Position numbers and translations under genes: made by a program. A DNA stretch of 64,000 bases from positions 372,001 to 436,000 of the forward strand of contig JAHRHY010000001.1 of assembly GCA_019671135.1 (NCBI GenBank), read 5' to 3'. The stretch's first letter is position 1; each line of letters begins with the position of its first letter. Below are positions 57,249 through 64,000 of this stretch, piece by piece. Source of the DNA: Linnemannia hyalina (taxonomy: Eukaryota; Mortierellomycota; Mortierellomycetes; Mortierellales; Mortierellaceae). The notes beneath the pieces were generated by a model, which worked only from the letters and a program-made list of their open reading frames with translations, was not told where the DNA came from and searched no databases.

Positions 57249-60200
57249 ATGACGACGACTTCGAAACCGCTTCCGTCAGCCCCCAAGGTCGACGGTCAAT
57301 CCCCACAGGCCATTTCACTGTATTTCACAGAGAATATCGCTGCTCCCTTGTTGCCGTTTGCACTGCCACCGTCTGGCCTGTCCCGTCTCGAGACTACCAC
57401 ACAGCTGGCATACTGCAACAATTTACTCCGCGCTCATCTGACCTCTCCCTCGTCCCTCGCATCCCTGACCGCCTCCCAGCAAGCATCGGTGGACGTCATC
57501 CTTCAGGATGAGGAGGAGCAGAACCAAATCCGGTGGTTGACTACCAGGGTCGTCGAGGAGTTCGCGGCAGATGTACTCAAGACCTCGGCCAAGATCTCGG
57601 AGGTCTTGCTTCTGGGACCGTACCTCGACCAGGAGTACCACCGCAAGCTGCTAAACGTTTTTATCGACGAGTTCGAGAATGCAACCTTGGTGGACGTTGA
57701 TGTACTCCAGGGTATAGTGCAGCTTGTACAGTGTGCTGCGTCTGATTACCTCCTTCCTGATGACCTTGTCAAGATCCTGGGGATTCTTCGAACACACCTC
57801 CAGGATATCCACAAGCAGACGACCGAGCATCCATACCATTTGACTCTGGCCCTCTCTGGTCTCCTCGATGCTATGGTCGAAGGCAAGGTCAGGGATCTGA
57901 GTCGTGTTGTGGACCAAGAACCCCTGGCAGTGCTCCTGGGCGGATTGTCGAGCAGCTCGGACCTCTATCTCAAGCACCAGGCAGCCTACGCCATGCAAGG
58001 ACTGCTCTATGTTCCAAATGACGAGACGCGTCGACAGCTTGTGTTGCGACATGCTGGAAACATTGCCATGGGTCTTCTTGGCGTCGCGAGCGTTTACAAT
58101 CTTGATGTTGGGGGATTTGCAGACGGCCTTGGACAGCTCAAAGACGCCGCCAAGAGCGCATTCGAGGTCGGGTCCCAGGTTGTTGGTGGCGCACAGGCAG
58201 TATTCAAGAGTGGACAGGGACTTTTTGACAGTTTGAAAGGTGGCGCGGAGTCTGGAGGAAAGAAGCTGTGGTACCCTGCGTTGCGCGAGGCTCAGGAACA
58301 TGTCAGGAACGGCCGCCTGGCAAACTTCAATCGTTTGGTTTTGGAGGCTCCTTGCTGTCGCGATGTCGAGTTCCAATGGGGTGTGTGTCAGCTACTGGGT
58401 GAGATTACCATTGATCTTCTCTGGGATGTTGCTACCCGTCAAAACGCCGTCGACTTTCTTGGGGAACTGTACAGAAACGATACTATCCGTAACCCAGATG
58501 GGGATGTCGACAGGTGGATTTTGAATATCCTCCGCCAGGTCGTAGCTTTGCCCGACGCTGCAGTTTCGGAACACGCTCAGTCACTACTTCGATGCCTGGA
58601 AAAGGAAGGCAACGTTAACAAGCAAGCCGTCTACCGCGATATTCTGGCAGGTCCTCTCAGCCCATACCCTCTTAAGGTCCAGCTCTTGCCATCGCCATCG
58701 TCACCACTACTCAAGAGAGTCCAGGCCGCCCCCGCTGTCAACCACGACATTTACGTCTTGAAGCTCCAGCGACTGAGCGAGCGAACCAATGCTGTCTACA
58801 TTCCACCGCAGGCCAAGCCCGCCCTCAAATCCGACGACGACACTCTTTTCCCGCTCATGGAGAGGGTGCAGGAGTTCCTGGCCAGTCACCGAACGGTTAT
58901 GCTGTTGCTTGGAGATTCCGGAGCGGGGAAATCGACATTCAACTTGCAACTGGAGCGAACTCTCTGGAATAGCTACAAGGCCTTTGGACCCATCCCGCTC
59001 TACATCAACCTCCCGACCATCGAAAACCCAACCTACGACCTTATCGAGAAGCAGTTGACCTACTACAACTTTACGGAGGACCAGATTCTGGAGCTCAAGT
59101 TGCATCGAGAGCTCATTCTCATCTGTGACGGATACGATGAGAGTCAGCTCAAGACCAACCTGCACACCACCAACCAATTCAACCAGCCAGGACAGTGGAA
59201 AGTCAAGGTTGTGATCAGCTGTCGTAGCCAGTATCTGGGCGCCGACTATCGGTCCCGGTTCCAGCCCCAACCAACCGACCGCTATGCTCGTTCCACACCC
59301 GATCTAATGGTGGAGGCTGTCATAGCGCCGTTCTCGAGGTTCCAGATCGAGCAGTACGTCGAGGAGTATGTCAAGAGCCAGCCGGCAGCGCCAGTCACTG
59401 TCCAGGACAGATCGGCATGGACAAAGGACGACTACATGCAGACGCTGATCAATGTCCCTAAGCTGATCGAATTGGTCACGAACCCCTTCCTTCTGACCCT
59501 GTCTTTGGACGCCCTTCCAGAAGTCATTGATCCCAAGAAAAACCTGTCGACCATTCGAATTACGCGTGTGCAGCTTTATGACGGGTTTGTCAAGCAGTGG
59601 CTCAGAGTTAATCAGGCACGATTGATGAGCAGCCCATTGACCGCAGCCGACCAGGAAGCATTGGACCTGCTGGTGGAAGATGACTTTTTCTATCACGGTA
59701 TCGAGTTCCAAAAGAACCTTGCGGCGGCAATCTTCAAGCAGCAGAAGAGAAAACCAGTCGTCCAGTATACCCACCTCCGTGACGGCAAGACATGGAAGGC
59801 CGAGTTCTTCCATCCCAGCGACAGTCAGATTAAGCTGCTGAGAGAGTCGAGTGCGATTAACCGGACTGGCAACCTTTTCCGGTTCATCCACAAGTCGCTT
59901 CTGGAGTACTTTTATTCAAGAGTCGTCTATGATCCGCTTGACTATGACGCCAATCCCGATGCCGATGCCGATACCTATGCCGATGCCGATGGACAACCGT
60001 CACCTAACGACTACAAAGACAGGCTGTCACGCGGGGATATTATCAAGGAACCATCGGTCATGCAGTTTCTGGCGGAGCGCGTGGACGCGAACCCGCTTTT
60101 CAAGAAACAGCTTTTCGATACCATCGAGGACTCCAAGACGGATGAGATGGCGAACCAGGCGGCGGCGAATGCGATCTCGATCTTGGTCAGGGCTGGAGTT

Positions 60201-62285
60201 CGGTTCAATGGCGCGGACCTGAAGGGCGTCAGGATTCCCGGGGCCGATCTTCGTGGGGCGCAGTTTGATAGTGCGGATTTGCGGGAGGCGGATCTGACAG
60301 ATGTTAACTTTAGCAAGGCGTGGCTTCGACATGCGAACCTCAGCAAGGCGCAAATAGAGAGGGTGCAGTGCGGAGAGCTCCCGTTTCTGGAGGTAGGCAT
60401 GCTGGTTTCGAAATGCGAGTTCACGTCCGACGGGACTCTCCTTGCCGTGTCGACAGAGGATGACACGATTTGTATTTATGAGACTGATGAGTGGAAACTG
60501 GTTGCTGAGTATCCTGGAAGGTCTGCTATTGCTGTCTCGCCGATCGCTCGAGAGCTAGCTAGGGGGAGTTTTGGTGGTACGGTTGAGGTGGGTGACATTC
60601 TCACGAGTCTAACCCGGTTGACCTTACGTGGCCACAATGCCGTTGTCACTTGTATCTCGTACTCGTGCGATGGGTCCCTGATCGCTACCGGGAGTGACGA
60701 CGCCACGATCCGGATCTGGTCGGTCGAGACTGGCGAGACCTTGCGTGTGTTGAGAGAGCATCAGGACGTTGTGCACTGTGTACGTTTCTCACCCCATGGC
60801 AATCGGCTTTTATCCGCCAGCAAGGACTTTACGGTGCAGAGTTGGGACGTCAAGACTGGAGAGCACCTCGGGATTATCGGACGCCATGTCGAGCCTATGC
60901 GGACAGTGGCCTATTCTTCTGACGGCTGCCAGTTTGCCACCAGTGGTGACGAGTTCCACATTCGACTCTGGGACGCCGACACAAGGGAATGGCTCCGCAC
61001 GCTCATGGGACACCGTATGACAGTTCTCGACTTGTCATATTCGCCTGACAGCAACCAGCTCGCCTCTTGTGACATGAACAGTATCGTCCGTTTGTGGAAT
61101 GTCCACACTGGCGAGTGTCTGAGCACGCTTTCGGGACATCGATACAGAGTCAGCACTATTGCGTATTCACCTATTGGCGACTTTATTGCCTCAGGGGCCT
61201 GGGACGGGACGGTGCGGCTTTGGAAGGCTGGCGAGGCGGCGGTATCCGATGCCATTTCGGACGGGCAGTTTGATAGTGCGGTCTGTGTCGATATCTCGCA
61301 GGATGGCAGGACGATCGTTACGGGTCATGACGACAGGACGGTGCAGTTTAGGGATATTATGACAGGGGAACCAAAAGTGATCCTGAAGGGTCATTTGTCT
61401 CCACTTGTCGATGTTCTGTATTCACCGTGCTTCAAGTGGATTGCTTCTGCCGGCCACGACTGTGCCGTGCGACTCTGGTCGGCCAGGACAGGAGAGTCTC
61501 TGCACGTCCTTGAGGGCCACACTCGGACCATTTGGGTCCTTGCTTTCTCTCCTGACAGCGCCTGGATCGCATCAGGGAGTAAAGACGCGACTGTTCGAGT
61601 CTGGGCTACTGAGACTGGCGAACTCAAGTTCCTTCTCGATGGCCACACGAACGAGGTCGGAGACGTCACATTCTCCCCCGACGGCGATCGGATCGCTACC
61701 TGCAGCGACGATAATACCGCTCGCGTTTGGTGCCTCAAGACTGGAACCCAACTCCTTTCACTCCAACACGAAAGCATTGTCGTACAACTATTTTACTCCC
61801 CGAACGGACAGGACCTCTACACTTTCCAAGAAGGAGAATTGAGCCTCCGGTGCTGGAACCCTCTGACGGCCGAACGGATCCCGATCTCTCCTCGATTCGA
61901 CCAGATAACCAAGGGAGGCACTGTCTGGGCAATGTCGCCTGATGGACGGTTCCTGGCGGGGTCGCGGCCAGATGGCGTGATGGGACTGTGGGTCTGTTGG
62001 TCAGGGACGTTTTATGAAGTGCTTCGGACTTTTATCGGACTGGTACTCAAGATCCGGTGGAGACAGACAACTGATGGCGACGGTTGGTTGTACTTGTCGA
62101 CGCGATGTGTGGGCGCGTTAAAGTTCTGGAAGGTGGTCGACAAGGGAAAGTCGATCGAGTTGCAGTTGGTTTCGAGTGTGGGGTTCAACGTGCTTTCGTT
62201 GGAGGAGACCGATTTGTCGGATGCTGTTGGATTGAGTTCTCTCAACCGCGATTTGGTCAAACAGCGGGGAAAGACAGTCTTCTAA
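57249..62285 (+). CDS. NLR/STAND-type protein: helical N terminus, NACHT ATPase, pentapeptide repeats, WD40 propellers
   Basis: One uninterrupted frame of 1678 codons. Residues 1-500 are helical (armadillo-like), with a Gly/Ala-rich amphipathic stretch at about 288-337 and the segment LWYPALREAQEHVRNGRLANF...EFQWGVCQLLGEI, which I recall from other Mortierella NACHT proteins. The NACHT domain follows: Walker A GDSGAGKST (555-563), Walker B LILICDGYDE (D627), a sensor-like VVISCRS and NPFLLTLSLDALPEV. FRFIHKSLLEYFYSRVV matches the NACHT winged-helix end. Pentapeptide A(D/N)LxxA-type repeats run from about 988 to 1035, then roughly 14 WD40 blades to about 1640. STAND proteins are ATP-switch signalling platforms in which the repeats sense a ligand and the N terminus acts on oligomerisation. 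An upstream exon is possible because an acceptor-like CTATAG precedes the ATG by about 10 bases. Confidence 0.93.
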   Translation: MTTTSKPLPSAPKVDGQSPQAISLYFTENIAAPLLPFALPPSGLSRLETTTQLAYCNNLLRAHLTSPSSLASLTASQQASVDVILQDEEEQNQIRWLTTRVVEEFAADVLKTSAKISEVLLLGPYLDQEYHRKLLNVFIDEFENATLVDVDVLQGIVQLVQCAASDYLLPDDLVKILGILRTHLQDIHKQTTEHPYHLTLALSGLLDAMVEGKVRDLSRVVDQEPLAVLLGGLSSSSDLYLKHQAAYAMQGLLYVPNDETRRQLVLRHAGNIAMGLLGVASVYNLDVGGFADGLGQLKDAAKSAFEVGSQVVGGAQAVFKSGQGLFDSLKGGAESGGKKLWYPALREAQEHVRNGRLANFNRLVLEAPCCRDVEFQWGVCQLLGEITIDLLWDVATRQNAVDFLGELYRNDTIRNPDGDVDRWILNILRQVVALPDAAVSEHAQSLLRCLEKEGNVNKQAVYRDILAGPLSPYPLKVQLLPSPSSPLLKRVQAAPAVNHDIYVLKLQRLSERTNAVYIPPQAKPALKSDDDTLFPLMERVQEFLASHRTVMLLLGDSGAGKSTFNLQLERTLWNSYKAFGPIPLYINLPTIENPTYDLIEKQLTYYNFTEDQILELKLHRELILICDGYDESQLKTNLHTTNQFNQPGQWKVKVVISCRSQYLGADYRSRFQPQPTDRYARSTPDLMVEAVIAPFSRFQIEQYVEEYVKSQPAAPVTVQDRSAWTKDDYMQTLINVPKLIELVTNPFLLTLSLDALPEVIDPKKNLSTIRITRVQLYDGFVKQWLRVNQARLMSSPLTAADQEALDLLVEDDFFYHGIEFQKNLAAAIFKQQKRKPVVQYTHLRDGKTWKAEFFHPSDSQIKLLRESSAINRTGNLFRFIHKSLLEYFYSRVVYDPLDYDANPDADADTYADADGQPSPNDYKDRLSRGDIIKEPSVMQFLAERVDANPLFKKQLFDTIEDSKTDEMANQAAANAISILVRAGVRFNGADLKGVRIPGADLRGAQFDSADLREADLTDVNFSKAWLRHANLSKAQIERVQCGELPFLEVGMLVSKCEFTSDGTLLAVSTEDDTICIYETDEWKLVAEYPGRSAIAVSPIARELARGSFGGTVEVGDILTSLTRLTLRGHNAVVTCISYSCDGSLIATGSDDATIRIWSVETGETLRVLREHQDVVHCVRFSPHGNRLLSASKDFTVQSWDVKTGEHLGIIGRHVEPMRTVAYSSDGCQFATSGDEFHIRLWDADTREWLRTLMGHRMTVLDLSYSPDSNQLASCDMNSIVRLWNVHTGECLSTLSGHRYRVSTIAYSPIGDFIASGAWDGTVRLWKAGEAAVSDAISDGQFDSAVCVDISQDGRTIVTGHDDRTVQFRDIMTGEPKVILKGHLSPLVDVLYSPCFKWIASAGHDCAVRLWSARTGESLHVLEGHTRTIWVLAFSPDSAWIASGSKDATVRVWATETGELKFLLDGHTNEVGDVTFSPDGDRIATCSDDNTARVWCLKTGTQLLSLQHESIVVQLFYSPNGQDLYTFQEGELSLRCWNPLTAERIPISPRFDQITKGGTVWAMSPDGRFLAGSRPDGVMGLWVCWSGTFYEVLRTFIGLVLKIRWRQTTDGDGWLYLSTRCVGALKFWKVVDKGKSIELQLVSSVGFNVLSLEETDLSDAVGLSSLNRDLVKQRGKTVF
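59950..59995 (+). repeat. In-frame GCCGAT repeat inside the NLR gene
   Basis: Six-base units encoding Asp-Ala pairs (DADADTYADADG) between the NACHT C-terminal helices and the next helical block. This is a likely length-variable linker. Confidence 0.8.
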
Positions 62286-62936
<651 letters not shown>

Positions 62937-64000
62937 GCCCTCCAAAACAGCATTAGCAAAGCTAATAACCAGATGTGACTCGAACCATACAGATCCTCTC
63001 CTTTGCGTCTCGTTCTTCATGGATACATCCTCTTAATACAACCTCGCGTTTCTCTGCAAACAGAGGGGCGTGATAAAAGAAGGTGTAACTGTGGGAGCAA
63101 TACCTGCACGTATCGCTCTGCCTACAATCTGAATAAAGTGCCGGCTGTCGGATCGCGCCTTCCCGACGATGGTCGCGCTTCATTTTCGTTTCTCCCCATC
63201 CGAGATATGTGCCTTGATATTGAGTGAGACCGCGGAAATGGTTCAAGGACCAAACATCCTGCTTACGCGACTTGCCTTGAGCAGTGGCGTGAAGCAGTGT
63301 GAAAGTTACTTTCCGTAGGCCCCTACCAAAAGATTCACACTCCTCTTTCTATGCTCTCTACTATTGCGAGCCGGTTGATCGTCGCGCTCTTATGTCTCAG
63401 CGCCACACCTCGTCCAAGTCCAAACCCGCGTCCAAATTGGTAGCCCTCAATGCAAAGTCCCTGTCAAGAGCCGGCTCGGACTTTCTACCATTCTCAGGCT
63501 AACCTCTTTCCATTCCCTATCCAAGAAATCACCCGACTCGGGTTTAACTTGAAGTGGCGCCAAATGGACTTATTAGACTTCGTGTTATTCAGCACGAGGA
63601 GCTCAAACAAATGTTACACGGGTTTAAAATCCAAGGGGTGAAGGGCGCCACACACGCACCCAACCTTCTCTTGTCAATTGCACTTTGATTTCTTCCTCTC
63701 TGTCTCCCTTTTCAAAACGCCAAACTACTCACTGTTGTGGTTTGTTAAATTTGTTGGTGTTATCCGATTCACGAGGGGGAGGAACTTGTCTCCAATGCAA
63801 AGAACCATGGCGCCAACTATGGGCCTCCTTCTATCATGTAAGGGGAATAAAAAGAGAGAAAAGAGTACGATGAAGAAAGGGGAAGAAGAGGAGTGTATGT
63901 ACGTCTTATTTTCGTTTGGGTCTTGAACATGATTTGCATGTTTGTTGTGCAGGAACATTGTTGAATAGCATGGAGGAGAGAGAGAGAGAGAGGAAGATGT
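62937..64000. other. Unassigned right end of the window
   Basis: No supported gene. A short plus-strand frame at 63299-63502 encodes a basic, Ser-rich peptide (MSQRHTSSKSKPASKLVAL from its inner ATG) with no known match. It could be a 5' exon of a gene beyond the edge or chance. Confidence 0.35.

Noticed and set aside
62960..63000. B-box-like GGTTCGAGTC on the minus strand near 62985, suggesting a tRNA or SINE
   Set aside because: No A box or foldable cloverleaf lies at the right distance upstream, and there is no anticodon arm.

Overview
The window looks like nuclear DNA of an early-diverging filamentous fungus, most likely Mortierellomycota (Mortierella or a relative). Most genes are intron-rich with GT-AG introns of about 60-200 nt. 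Long CT-rich leaders, A/T homopolymers and polyglutamine tracts are common. The proteins are typically fungal (SamB/MUB1, Kre9/KNH-like, ECM4-type glutathione transferase, Sso-type syntaxin), but several are better known from animals (4E-BP, PRL phosphatase, TMEM128-like, GPATCH8-like, GPR107-like). The taxonomic call is inference; no rRNA or other marker gene is present. Gene models were assembled by hand by joining reading frames at GT/AG sites whose phases agree.

Layout. 0-7.3 kb: plasma-membrane syntaxin with a Q/N/Y/G-rich N-terminal extension, glutathionyl-hydroquinone reductase, an intronless tRNA-Trp(CCA), and RTF2. 7.8-8.9 kb: a broken Crinkler/restriction-endonuclease-like pseudogene. 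9.9-22.8 kb: a dense block with a GPR107/PTM1-type membrane protein, a TMEM128-like protein, a BCS1-type AAA ATPase, a GPATCH8-like G-patch/zinc-finger protein, the tiny gamma-tubulin-complex protein MOZART1, a PHD-like prolyl hydroxylase and an unidentified coiled-coil protein. Several pairs here are divergent with short shared promoters. 23.6-29.0 kb: a 4E-BP homologue converging on MUB1/SamB. 29.0-40.0 kb: a gene desert of about 11 kb with strand-asymmetric simple sequence. 40.0-53.0 kb: an alpha-arrestin with two PPxY motifs, a transposon-related remnant, molybdopterin synthase large subunit, a PRL phosphatase lacking a CAAX box, an AIG1-like GTPase and a Kre9-like single-pass cell-surface protein. 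53.0-57.2 kb: a second gene-poor stretch. 57.2-62.3 kb: an intronless 1678-residue NACHT - pentapeptide-repeat - WD40 protein of NLR/STAND type. 62.3-64.0 kb: a long (CA)n microsatellite and no recognisable gene.

Functional themes are secretion and membrane traffic (syntaxin, GPR107-like, arrestin), nutrient/TOR control of translation (4E-BP), mitosis (MOZART1), proteasome-linked transcription control (MUB1), oxygen sensing (PHD-like hydroxylase) and intracellular surveillance (NLR). Nothing suggests a coordinated cluster. The most interesting items are the NLR-type protein and a 4E-BP that keeps the animal-type eIF4E-binding motif, the TOR phosphosite contexts and a TOS-like C terminus.
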